DNA of 64,000 nt from Rhinopithecus roxellana (taxonomy: Eukaryota > Chordata > Mammalia > Primates > Cercopithecidae). Made by a program: the position numbers and the translations under genes. How positions within the stretch are numbered: position 1 is the first letter of the stretch; the number at the start of each line of letters is the position of its first letter. Of the stretch, positions 24,881 through 37,009 are shown piece after piece. The notes under the pieces are model-generated. The model worked only from the letters and a program-made list of their open reading frames with translations. It had not been told where the DNA came from and ran no database searches. Location of the stretch: contig NC_044565.1 of NCBI RefSeq assembly GCF_007565055.1, positions 46,449,711-46,513,710 on the forward strand, read 5' to 3'.

Positions 24881-25549
24881 AAATTGCTTTCTTATGTGTT
24901 ACTTCATCACTCAGAGTTACACCAGTATTTCTTGGAGCCGTTCCCTAGGACTGTTTCCATGGATTCTGAGAAGTGATATTTCGAATTTGTTTGAGGGGTA
25001 GAAGTACAGAGGAAATGTCCTCCGAGATAAAGCGGAATGAAACTTTCTGAGAAACGGCTTTGGGCTGTATGAATTCATTTAACAGTGTTACACCAACCTC
25101 TGTTGGGGGAGTTTGCTAGCACTCATTTTGTGGAATCTCAGAAGTGATGTCATGGATATCGTTGAATCCCAGGGTGGATAAGGAAGTATCCTCAGACAAA
25201 CGTGCAGAGAATCCTTCTCAGAAACTCCTTTGTTGTGGGTGAACTCAGCCCACAGAGTTCCATCATTGTATTCACTGAGAAGCTTGCTAGCAGATTTTTC
25301 GCAGAATCTGCAATAGGACACAAGGTGGCGAGCCGAGACCACAAATAACTTCATCTCAGCAAGAAAGAAGCTTTCTGAGAAACCGCTTTGGGATGTGTGA
25401 ATTCAACCCACTGAGATACACCTGTATTTCGTGGGGCCGTTGCCTAGCCCTGTTTGTGTGGAATCTAAGAACTGATTTTAGGATCCCTTTGAAGAAAATG
25501 GGGACAAAGGAAATATCCTCTGGCAGAAATGAGAAAGAAGCTTTCTGAG
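24881..25549 (+). repeat. E-F-G-H four-monomer block, copy 3
   Basis: Starts with E at 24,881, and C follows at 25,550. It is nearly identical to copy 2 through F and G, including GTTGAATCCCAGGGTGG and AAGGTGGCGAGCCGAG. Confidence 0.88.
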
Positions 25550-26065
25550 AAACTTCTTTGTGATCTCTGAATTCATCTCACAGAGTTACAGGTTAGTCCT
25601 CAGGAAGCGATTTGCTAACACTCTTTTCGTGGAATCTGCAAAGTGATATTTGGGAGCCTATAGGGGCCCATGGTGAAAAAGGAAATATCCTCACATAATA
25701 ACTAGAGAGAAGCTTTCTTAGAGATTGCTTTCTGATGTGTGACTTCATCACACAGAGTTGCACCATTCCCTTCTTGGGACTGTTTGCTAACACTGTTGTC
25801 GTGGATTCTGCAAAGGTATATTTAGGAGCTCATTGAGGGCTATGGTGGAAAAGGAAATATCTTCAGATAAAAACTGGAAAGAAACCTTCTGGGAAAATGC
25901 ACTTCGATGTATGAGTGCAACTCACAGAGTTACTCGTTTTTCTTCAGTGATCAGTTTGCTAACACAGTTTTCTGGAAATCTGCAATGGGATACTTCTTAG
26001 CGCTATGCAGCAGACGGGGACGAAGCAAATCTCCTCAGATCTAATACTTAAAGAAGCTTTCTGAG
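25550..26065 (+). repeat. Alpha satellite, C-D-A' linker between two E-F-G-H blocks
   Basis: 516 bp, exactly three monomers. Together with block 3 or block 4 it makes a pure A-E-F-G-H-C-D seven-mer of 1185 bp, the distance from E at 24,881 to E at 26,066. The A' monomers at ~24,705 and ~25,890 share GAGTGCAACTC and TTACTCGTTTTTCTTC, so this is a recent tandem duplication. Confidence 0.88.
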
Positions 26066-26735
26066 AAATTGCTTTCTTATGTGTTACTTCATCACTCAGA
26101 GTTACACCAGTATTTCTTGGAGCCGTTCCCTAGGACTGTTTCCATGGATTCTGAGAAGTGATATTTCAAATGGGGTTGAGGGGTAGAAGTACAGAGGAAA
26201 TGTCCTCCGAGATAAAGCGCAATGAAACTTTCTGAGAAACGGCTTTGTGCTGTGTGAATTCATTTCACAGTGTTACACCACCCTCTGTTGGGGGAGTTTG
26301 CTAGCACTCATTTTGTGGAATCTCCGAAGTGATGTCATGGATATCGTTGAATCCCATGGTGGATAAGGAAGTATCCTCAGACAAACGTGCAGAGAATCCT
26401 TCTCAGAAACTCCTTTGTTGTGGGTGAACTCAGCCCACAGAGTTCCATCATTGTATTCACTGAGAAGCTTGCTAGCAGAGTTTTCGCAGAATGTGCAATA
26501 GGACACAAGGTGGCGCTCCGAGACCACAAATAACTTCATCTTAAGCAAGAAAGAAGCTTTCTGAGAAACCGCTTTGGGATGTGTGAATTCAACCCACTGA
26601 GATACACCTGTATTTCGTGGGGCCGTTGCCTAGCCCTGTTTGTGTGGAATCTAAGAACTGATTTTAGGATCCCTTTGAAGAAAATGGGGACAAAGGAAAT
26701 ATCCTCTGGCAGAAATGAGAAAGAAGCTTTCTGAG
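26066..26735 (+). repeat. E-F-G-H four-monomer block, copy 4
   Basis: E starts at 26,066, with the following C at 26,736. F carries the dyad TGTGAATTCATTTCACA (26,253-26,269). Differences from copies 2 and 3 include ATTTCAAATGGGG in E and GGTGGCGCTCCGAG in G, resembling copies 1 and 5. Confidence 0.88.
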
Positions 26736-28620
26736 AAACTTCTTTGTGATCTCTGAATTCATCTCACAGAGTTACAGGTTAGTCCTCAGGAAGCGATTTG
26801 CTAACACTCTTTTCGTGGAATCTGCAAAGTGATATTTGGGAGCCTATAGGGGCCCATGGTGAAAAAGGAAATATCCTCACATAATAACTAGAGAGAAGCT
26901 TTCTGAGAGATTGCTTTCTGATGTGTGGCTTCATCACACAGAGTTCCACCCTTCCCTTCTTGGCACAGTTTGCTAACACTGTTGTCGTTGATTCTGCAAA
27001 GGTATATTTGGGAGCTCATTGAGGGCTATGATGAAAAAAGAATTATCCTCACATAATAACTAAAGAGAAGCTTTCTGAGAAACTGCATTGCCATGTGTGA
27101 ATGTAACACACAGAGTTACACGTTTCTCTTCAGTGATCAGATTTTTAACACAGTTTTCTGGAAATCTGCAGTTAGATACTTCATAGCGCAATGAACCTTA
27201 CGGTGACAAAGGAAATATCCAGAGATGAAAACTAGAAAGAAGCTTTCTTAGAAACTTCTTGGTGATGGCTGAATTCATCTCACAGAGTTACACTTATGTT
27301 TCCTGGAGCAGTCCATTAACACTGTCTTTGAGGAACCTGAGAAGGGCTTCCTTGGATCGCATTGAGGCCTACGCTGAGAAAGGAAATTTCATCCGTTCAA
27401 AACGTGAAAGAAGCTTTCTGAGAAACTTCTTTCTGATCTGTGAATTCATCTCACAGACTTATATAGACTACAGGAAGCAGTTTGCTAACCCTCTTTTCGT
27501 GGAATCTGGAAAGTTATATTTGGGAGCCCATAGGGGCCCATGGTGAAAAAGGAAATATCCTCACATAATAACTAGAGAGAAGCTTTCTGAGAGATTGCTT
27601 TCTGATGTGTGACTTCATCACACAGAGTTCCACCTTCCCTTCTTGGCACAGTTTGCTAACACTGTTGTCGTGGATACTGCAAGGGTATATTTAGGAGCTC
27701 TTTGAGGGCTATGGTGAAAATGAAATATCCTCACATAATAACTAAAGAGAAGCTTTCTGAGAAACTGCATTGCCATGTGTGAATGTAACACACAGAGTTA
27801 CACGTTTCTCTTCAGTGATCAGATTTTTAACACAGTTTTCTGGAAATCTGCAGTTAGATACTTCATAGCGCAATGAACCTTACGGTGACAAAGGAAATAT
27901 CCAGAGATGAAAACTAGAAAGAAGCTTTCTTAGAAACTTCTTGGTGATGGCTGAATTCATCTCACAGAGTTACACTTATGTTTCATGGAGCAGTCCATTA
28001 ACACTGTCTTTGAGGAAAACTGAGAAGGGCTTCCTTGGATCGCATTGAATCCTACGTTGAGAAAGGTAATTTCATCCGTTCAAAACGTGAAGGAACCTTT
28101 CTGAGAAAATTCTTTCTGATCTGTGAGTTTATCTCACAGGCTTATAACCTAGACTTCAGGAAGCAGTTTGCTAACACTCTTTTCGTGGAATCTGGAAAGT
28201 AATATTTGGGAGCCCTTAGGGGCCCATGGTGAAAAAGGAAATATCCTCACATAATAACTAGAGAGAAGCTTTCTGAGAGATTGCTTTCTGATGTGTGACT
28301 TCATCACACAGAGTTGCACCATTCCCTTCTTGGGACTGTGTGCTAACACTGTTGTCGTGGATTCTGCAAAGGTATATTTAGGATCTCATTGAGGGCTATG
28401 GTGGAAAGGAAATATCTTCAGATAAAAACTGGAAGGAAGCCTTCTGGGAAAATGCACTTCGATGTATGAATGCAACTCACAGAGTTACACGTTTCTCTTC
28501 AGTGATCAGTTTGCTAACACAGTTTTCTGGAAATCTGCAATGGGATACTTCTTAGCGCTATGCAGCTGACGGAGACGAAGCAATTCTCCTCAGATCAAAT
28601 ACTTAAGGAAGCTTTCTGAG
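26736..28620 (+). repeat. Alpha satellite, core domain: C-D, two tetramers, A'
   Basis: 1885 bp, 11 monomers: C-D, two A-B-C-D, A'. B monomers are at 27,252 and ~27,938. The two A monomers share GAATGTAACACACAGAG, so the tetramers are recent copies of one another. The C at ~27,423 has a short deletion (ACTTATATAGACTAC). Confidence 0.88.
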
Positions 28621-29288
28621 AAATTGCTTTCTTATGTGTTACCTCATCACTCAGAGTTACACCAGTATTTCTTGGAGCCGTTCCCTAGGACTGTTTCCAT
28701 GGATTCTGAGAAGTGATATTTCGAATGGGTTTGAGGGGTGGAAGTACAGAGGAAATGTCCTCCGAGATAAAGCGGAATGAAACTTTCTGAGAAACGGCTT
28801 TGTGCTGTGTGAATTCATTTCACAGTGTTACACCACCCTCTGGTTGGGGAGTTTGCTAGGACTCATTTTGTGGTATCTCGGAAGTGATGTCATGGATGTC
28901 GTTGAATCCCATGGTGGATAAGCAAGTTTCCTCAGACAAACGTGCAGAGAATCCTTCTCAGAAACTCCTTTGTTGTGGGTGAACTCAGCCCACAGAGTTC
29001 CATCATTGTATTCACTGAGAAGCTGCTTGCAGAGTATTCGCAGAATCTGCAATAGGACACACGGTGGCGCTCCGAGACCACAAATAACTTCATCTTAAGC
29101 AAGAAAGAAGCTTTCTGAGAAACCGCTTTGGGATGTGTGAATTCAACCCACTGAGTTAAACCTGTATTTCGTGGGGCCGTTGCCTAGCCCTGTTTGTGTC
29201 TAATCTAAGAAATGATTTAGGATCCCTTTGAAGAAAATGGGGACAAAGGAAATATCCTCTGGCAGAAATGAGAAAGAAGCTTTCTGAG
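28621..29288 (+). repeat. E-F-G-H four-monomer block, copy 5
   Basis: E starts at 28,621 and C follows at 29,289. Variants include GGTTGGGGAGTTTGCTAGG in F and a deletion in G (GAAGCTGCTTGCAG). This is the last E-F-G-H block and the right edge of the seven-mer domain. Spacing from copy 4 is 2555 bp, one seven-mer plus two tetramers. Confidence 0.88.
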
Positions 29289-32200
29289 AAACTTCTTTGT
29301 GATCCCTGAATTCATCTCACAGAGTTACAGGTTAGTCCTCAGGAAGCGATTTGCTAACACTCTTTTCGTGGAATCTGCAAAGTGATGTTTGGGAGCCCAT
29401 AGGGGCCAAGGTGAAAAAGGCAATATCCTCGCATAATAACTAGAGAGAAGCTTTCTGAGAGATTGCTTTCTGATGTGTGACTTCATCACACAGAGTTCCA
29501 CCCTTCCTTTCTTGGAACAGTTTGCTAACACTGTTGTCGTGGATTCTGCAAAGGTACATTTGGGAGATCTTTGAGGCCTATGGTGAAAAAACGGAATATC
29601 CTCAGATCAAAACTGGAAAGAAGCCTTCTGAGAAACTGCATTGCCATGAGTGAATGCAATTCACAGAGTTACACGTTTCTCTTCAGTGATCAGTTTGCTA
29701 ACTAAGTTTTCTGGAAATCTGCAATTAGATACTTCATAGCGCAATGAACCTTACAGTGACAACGGAAATACCCTCAGATGAAAACTAGAAAGAAGCTTTC
29801 TTAGAAACTTCTTGGTGATGTGTGAATTCATCTCACAGAGTAACACTTATGTTTCGTGGTGCAGTCCATTAACACTGTCTTTGAGGAACCTTAGAAATTC
29901 TTCCTTGGATCGCATTGAGGCCTATGCTGATAAAGGAAATTTCATCCATTCAAAACGTGAAAGAAGCTTTCTGAGAAACTTCTTTCTGATCTGTGAGTTC
30001 ATCTCACAGACATATAATTTAGACTTCAGGAAACAGTTTGCTAACACTCTTTTCGTGGAATCTGGAAAGTGATATTTGAGAGCCCATAGGGGCCCAAGGT
30101 GAAAAAGGAAATATCCTCACATAGTAACTACAGAGAAGCTTTCTGAGAGATTGCTTTGTGATGTGTGACTTCATCACACAGACTTCCACCCTTCCCTTCT
30201 TGGAACAGTTTGCTGACACTGTTGTCGTGGATTCTGCAAAGGTATATTTGGGAGCTCATTGAAGGCTATGGTGAAAAAGGAAATATCCTCAGATCAAAAC
30301 TGGAAAGAAGCCTTCTGAGAAACTGCTTTGCCTTGTGTGAATGCAACTCACAGAGTTACACGTTTCTCTTCAGTGATCAGTTTGTTAACACAGTTTTCTG
30401 GAAATCTGCAATTAGATAATTCATAGCGCAATGAACCTTACAGTGACAAAGGAAATATCCAGGGATGAAAACTAGAAAGAAGCTTTTTTAGAAACTTCTT
30501 GGTGATGTGTGAATTCATCACGCAGAGCTACACTTATGTTTCATGGAAGAGTCCATTAACACTGTCTTTGAGGAACCTGAGAAGGGCTTCCTTGGATTGC
30601 TTTGAGGCCTATGCTGATAAAGGAAATTTGATCCATTCAAAACTTAAGAAGCTTTCTGAGAAACTTCTTTCAAATCTGTGAGTTCATCTCACAGACTTAT
30701 AACGTAGACTTCAGGAAGCAGTTTGATAACACTCTTATCGTGGTATCTGTAAAGTGATATTTGGGAGCCCATAGGGGCCCTTGGTGAAAAAGGAAATATC
30801 CTCACGTAATCTCTAGAGAGATGCGTTCTGAGAGATTGCTTTCTGATGTGTGACTTCATCACACAGAGTTCCACCCTTCCCTTATTGGAACAGTTTGCTA
30901 ACACTGTTGTCGTGGATTCTGCAATGGTATATTGTGCAGCTATTTGAGGGCTATGGTGAAAAAGGAAATATCCTCAGATTAAAACTGGAAAGAAGCCTTC
31001 TGAGAAGCTGCATTGCCATGAGTGAATGCAATTCACAGAGTTACACGTTTCTCTTCAGTGATCAGTTTGCTACCTACGTGTTCTGAAAATCTGCAATGGG
31101 ATATCTCTTAGCGCAATGAAGCTTACGGTGACAGAGGAATTATTCTCAGATGAAAACTAGAAAGAAGATTTCTTAGAAATTTTTTGTTGATGTGTGAATT
31201 CATCTCACAGAGTTACGCTTATGTTTCGTGGAGCAGTCCATTGACACTGTCTTTGAGGGACCTGAGAAGGGCTTTTTGGGTCGCATTGAGGTCTACGCTG
31301 ATAAAGGAAATTTCATCCGTTCAAAACGTGAAAGAAGCTTTATGTGAAACTTCTTTCTGATCTGTCAGTTCATCTCACAGGCTTATAACGTAGACTTAAG
31401 GAAGCAGTTTGCTAACACTCTTTTCGTGGAAACTGGAAAGTGATATTTGGGAGCCAATGGGGGCCCATGGTGAAAAAGGAAATATCCTCACATAATAACT
31501 AGAGAGAAGCTTTCTGAGAGATTGCTTTCTGATGTGTGACTTCATCACACAGAGTTCCACCCTTCCCTTCTTGGAACAGTTTGCTAACACTGTTGTCGAG
31601 GATTCCGCACAGGCATATTTGGGAGCTCATTGAGGGCTATGGTGAAAAAGGAAATAACCTCACATAATAACTAAAGAGAAGTATTCTGAGAAACTGAATT
31701 GCCATGTGTGAATGCAACTCACAGAGTTACAAGTATCTCTTCAGTGATCAGTTTTTTAACACAGTTTACTGCAAATCTGCAATTAGATACTTCATAGCGG
31801 AATGAACCTTACGGGGACTAAGGAAATATCCAGAGATGAAAACTAGAAAGAAGCTTTCCTAGAAACTTCATGGTTACGTGTGAATTCATCTCACAGAGTT
31901 ACACTTATGTTTCGTGGAGCAGTCCATTAACACTGTCTTTGAGGAACCTGAGAAGGGCTTCCTTGGATCGCATTGAAGCCTCCACTGATAAAGGAAATTT
32001 CATCCGTTCAAAACGTGAAAGAAGCTTTCTGAGAAACTTCTTTCTGATCTGTGAGTTCATCTCGCAGACTTATAACTTAGACTTCAGGAAGCAGTTTCCT
32101 AACACTGTTTTCGTGGAATCTGGAAAGTGATATTTTGGAGCCCTTAGGGGCCCATGGTGAAAAATGAAATATCCTCACATAATAACTAGAGAGAAGCTTT

Positions 32201-34350
32201 CTGAGAGATTGCTTTCTGATGTGTGACTTCATCACACAGAGTTCCACACTTCCCTTCTTGGAACAGTTTGTTAACACTGTTGTCGTGGATTCTGCAAAGG
32301 TATATTTGCGAGCTCTTTGAGGGCTATGGTGAAAAAGGAAATATTCTCACATAACAACTAATGAGAAGCCTTCTGAGAAACTGCATTGACGTGAGTGAAT
32401 GCACCTCACAGAGACACACGTTTCTCTTCAGTGATCATTGCTAACTAAGTTTTCTGGAAATCTGCAATTAGATACTTGATAGCGCAATGAACCTTACGGT
32501 GACAAAGGAAATATCCACAGATGAAAACTAGAAAGAAGCTTTCTTAGAAATTTCTTGGGGATGTGTGAATTCATCTCACATTGTTACACTTATGCTTCGT
32601 GGAGCAGTCCATTTCAACTGTCTTTCAGAAAACTGAGAAGGGCTTATTTGTATCGCATTGAGGTCTACGCTGATAAAGGAAATTTCGTCCTTTCGAAACG
32701 TGAAGGATGCTTTCTGAGAAACTTCTTACTGATCTGTGAGTTCATCTCTCAGAATTATAAATTAGACTTCAGAAAGCAGGTAGCTACCACTCTTCTTGGA
32801 ATCTGGAAAGTGATATTTGGGAGCCCTTAGGGGCCCATGGTGAAAAAGGAAATATCTTCACATAATAACTAGAGAGAAGCTTTCTGAGAGATTGCTTTCT
32901 GTATTGTGACTTCATCACACAGAATTCCTCCCTTCCCTTCTGGGAACAGTTGGCTAACACTGTTGTCGTGGATTTTGCAAACGTATATTTGGGGTCTCAT
33001 TGTGGGTTATGGTGAAAAAGGAAATATCCTCATATCAAACCTGGAAAGAAGCCTTCTGAGAAACTGCATTGCCATGTGTGAATGCAAATCACAGAGTTAC
33101 ACGTTTCCCTTCAGTGATCAGTTTGCTAACTAAGTTTTCTGGAAATCTGCAATTGGATACCTCTTAGCGCAATGAAGCTTACGGTGACAAAGGAAATATC
33201 CTCAGATCGAAACTAGTAATAAGCTTTCTTAGAAACTTCTTGGTGAAGTGTGAATTCATCTCACAAAGGTACACTTATGTTTCGTGGAGCAGTCCATTAA
33301 CACTGTCTTTGAGGAACCTGAGAAGGGTTTGTTTGGATCGCATGGAGATCTACACTGACGAATGAAATTTCATCAGTTCAAAATGTGAAAGAAGCTTTCT
33401 GACAAACTTCTTTCTGATCGGTGAGTTTATCTCACAGACTTATCACTTAGACTTCAGGAAACAGTTTGCTAACACTCTTTTTGTGGAATATGGAAAGTGA
33501 TATTTGGGAGCCCTTTGGAGCTCATGGTGAAAAAGGAAATATCCTCAGAGAATAACTAGAGAGAAGCTTTCTGAGAGATTGCTTTGTGATGTGTGACTTC
33601 ATCACACAGAGATCCACCATTCCCTTCTTGGAACAGTTTGCTAGCACTGTTGTCGTTGATTCTGCAACGGTATATTTTGGAGCTCATTGAGGGCTAAGGT
33701 GAAAAACTAAATATCCTCAGATCAAAACTGGAAAGAAGCCTTCTGAGAAACTGCACTGCCATGAGTGAATGCAACTCGCAGAGTTACATGTTTCTCTTCA
33801 GTGATCAGTTTGCTAACACAGTTTTCTGGAAATCTGCCATTAAATACATCATAGTGCAATGAACCTTATGGTGACAAAGGAAATATCCACAGATGAAAAC
33901 TAGAAGGAAGCTTTCTTAGAAACTTCTTGGTGATGTGTGAATTCATCTCACAGAGTTACACTTATGTTTCGTAGAGCAGTCCATTAACAGTCTTTGAGGA
34001 ACCTGAGAAGGCCTTCCTTGGATCGCTTTGAGGCCTACACTGATAAAGGAAATTTCATCCGTTCAAAACGTGAAAGAAGCTTTCTGAGAAACTTTTTTCT
34101 TTTCTGTGAGTTCATCTCACAGACTTATAACGTAGACTTCAGGAAGCAGTTTGCTAACACTCTTTTCGTGGAATCTGGAAAGTGACATTTGGGAGCCCAT
34201 AGGGGTCCATGGTGAAAAAGGAAATATCCTCACATAATAACTAGAGAGAAGCTTTCTGAGAGATTGCTTTCTGAAGTGTGACTTCATCACACAGAGTTCC
34301 ACCCTTCCCTTCTTGGAACAGTTTGCTAAGACTGTTGTCATGGATTCTGC
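29289..34350 (+). repeat. Alpha satellite, type I tetramer array
   Basis: Plus-orientation type I units with B monomers near 29,805, 30,492, 31,177, 31,863, 32,548, 33,233 and 33,920. Divergence between units is visibly higher than in the core. The switch to type II is again in D, at GGATTCTGCAAAG near 34,350. No gene seen. Confidence 0.92.
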
Positions 34351-36666
34351 AAAGTTATATTTGGGAGGTCATTGAGGGCTATGGTGAAAAAGGAAATATC
34401 TTCAGATAAAAACTGGAAAGAAGCCTTCTGGGAAAATGCACTCTGATGTAGGAATGCAACTCACAGAGTTAAAGGATTCCCTTCAGTGATCAGTTTGCTA
34501 ACATAGTTTTCTTGAAATCTGCAGTGGGATACTTCTTATGGCAATGAAGCTTATGGAGACAAAGGAAATATACTCAGAAGGAAACTGGAAAAAAGCTGTA
34601 TTAGAAACTTCTTGGTGATGTGTGAATTCATCTCACAGAGTTACACTTATAATTCCTGGAACAGTCCATTAACACTGTCTTTGAGGATAATGAGAAGGAC
34701 TACTGTCCATCGCACTGAGGCCTACACTGTGAAGGGAAATATCATCAGTTCAAAAAGTGAAAGAAGCTTTCTGAGAAACTTCTTTGTGCTCTGTGAATTC
34801 ACCTCACAGAATTACAACTTAGTCCTCATGAAGCAGTTTGCTAACAGTCTGTTCGTGGAATCTGCAAAGTGATATTTGCGAGCCCATTGTGGGCCAATGT
34901 GAAAAAGGAAATATCCTCAGATCGTAACTAGAGAAAAGATTTCTGAGAGATTGCTTTCAGATGTGTGACTTCATCACATAGAGTTACACCCTTTCCTTCT
35001 TGGAACAGTTTGCGAACACCGTTGTCGTGGATTCTGCAAAGTGATATGTGGGAGCTCATTGAAGCCATGGTGAAAAAGGAAATAAATTCAGATAAAAACT
35101 GGAAAGAATCCTTCTGTGAAAATGGACTTCGATGTATGAAGGCAACTCACAGAGTTACAGGTTTCTCTTCAGTGATCAGTTTGCTAACACAGTTTTCTGG
35201 AAATCTGCAATGTGATACTTCTTAGCGCCATGAAGTTTACGGTGACAAAGGAAAAATCCTCAGATGGAAACTAGAAAGAAGCTTTCTTAGAAACTTCTTG
35301 GTGATATGTGAATTCATCTCACAGAGTGACACTTTTGTTTCCTGGAACAGTCCATTAACACTGTCTTTGAGGAACCTGAGAAGGGCTACTTTCCATCGCA
35401 TTGAGGCCTACGCTGAGAAAGGAAATATCAACAGTTCAAACCGTGAAAGAAGCTTTCTTAGAAACTTCTTTGCAATCAGTGAATTCATCTCACAGAGTTA
35501 CAACTTACTCCTCAGGAAGCAGTTTGCTAACCGTCTTTTCGTGGAATCTGCAAAGTGATATTTGCGAGCCCATTGGGTCCCATGGTGAAAAAGGAAATAT
35601 CCTCAGAGAATAACTAGAGAGAAGCCTTCTGAGAGATTGCTTTCTGATGTGTGACTTCATCACACAGAGCTCAACCCTTCCCTTCTTGGAACAGTTTGCT
35701 AACACTGTTGTCGTGGATTCTGCAAAGTGATATTTGGGAGCTCATTGAGGGCTATGGTGAAAAAGGAAATACCTTCAGATAAAAACTGGAAAGAACCCTT
35801 TTGTGAAAATGCACTTCGATGTATGAATGCGACTCACAGAGTTACACGTTTCTCTTCAGTGATGAGTTTGCTAACACAGTTTTCTTGAAATCTGCAATGC
35901 GATACTGCTTAGCGCAATGAGGCTTACGGTGACAGAGGAAATATCCTCAGATGGAAACTAGAAAGAAGCTTTCTAAGAAACTTCTTGGTGATGCGTGAAT
36001 TCATCTCACAGAGTTTCACTCATGTTTAATGGAACAGTCCATTAACACTGTCTTTGAGGAACCTGAGAAGGTCTACTTTCCATCACATTGAGGCCTACGA
36101 TAATAAAGGAAATATCATCAGTTCAAAACGTGAAAGAAGCTTTCTGAGAAACTTCTTTGTGATCTGTGAATTCATCTCACAGAGTTGCAACTTTGTCCTC
36201 AGGAAGCAGTTTGCTAACAGTCTTTTCGTGGAAAGTGCCAAGTGATATTTGGGAGCTCTTTGGGGCCCATTGTGAAAAAGGAAATATCCTCAGAGAATAA
36301 CTAGAGAGAATCTTTCTGAGAGATTGCTTTCTGATGTGTGACTTCTTCATCACACAAAGTTCCAACCTTTCCTTCTTGGAACAGTTTGCTAACACTGTTG
36401 TCGCGGATTCTGTAAAGTGATATTTGGGAGCTCAATGAGTGCTATGGTGAAAAGGAAATATCTACAGATACAAACTGGAAAGAAGCCTTCTGGGAAAATG
36501 CACATCGGTGTATGAATGCAACTCACAGAGTTACACGTTTCTCTTCAGTTATCAGTTTGCTATCACAGTTTTCTTGAAATCTGCAATAGGATACTTCTTA
36601 GCGCAATAAAGCTTATGGTGACAAAGGAAACATCCTCAGATGGAAATTAGAAAGAATTCTTCTTAG
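34351..36666 (+). repeat. Alpha satellite, type II tetramer array
   Basis: Regular type II tetramers; B monomers near 34,605, 35,291 and ~35,978. C carries GAATTCATCTCAC, giving a second EcoRI site per unit, unlike type I. The A monomer near 36,495 ends this regular stretch. Confidence 0.9.
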
Positions 36667-37009
36667 AAACTGCTTTGCGATGTGTGAATGCAACTTACAT
36701 GGTGACACGTTTCTCATCAGTGATGAGTTTGCTAACACAGTTTCCTTGAAATCTGCAATGGGATACTTCTTAGCGCAATGAAGCTTATGGTGACAAAGGA
36801 ATTATCGTCATATGAAAAGTAGAAAGATGTTTTCTCAGAAATTTCTTGGTGATGTGTGAATTCATCTCACAGAGTTATAACTTATTCCTCAGGAGGCAGT
36901 TTGCTAACACTCTTCTCGTGGAATCTGCAAAGTGATATTTGGGAGCCCATTGGGGCCCATTTTGAAAAAGAAAATATCCTCAGAGAATAGCTAGGAGAAG
37001 CTTTCGGAG
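36667..37009 (+). repeat. Rearranged type II unit: second A monomer, then a B/C hybrid
   Basis: Instead of B, a second A monomer follows (36,667, AAACTGCTTTGCGATG). It is followed by a monomer that begins as B (AAATTTCTTGGTGATG at 36,839) and continues as C (GTTATAACTTATTCCTCAGG). D follows at 37,010. The order A-A-B/C-D is best explained by out-of-register crossover. Confidence 0.82.

Noticed and set aside
18738..29288. E-F-G-H blocks considered as an inserted mobile element
   Set aside because: Each piece is an alphoid monomer in phase with its neighbours, with no terminal repeats, tail or target duplication; replacement of B by recombination is simpler.
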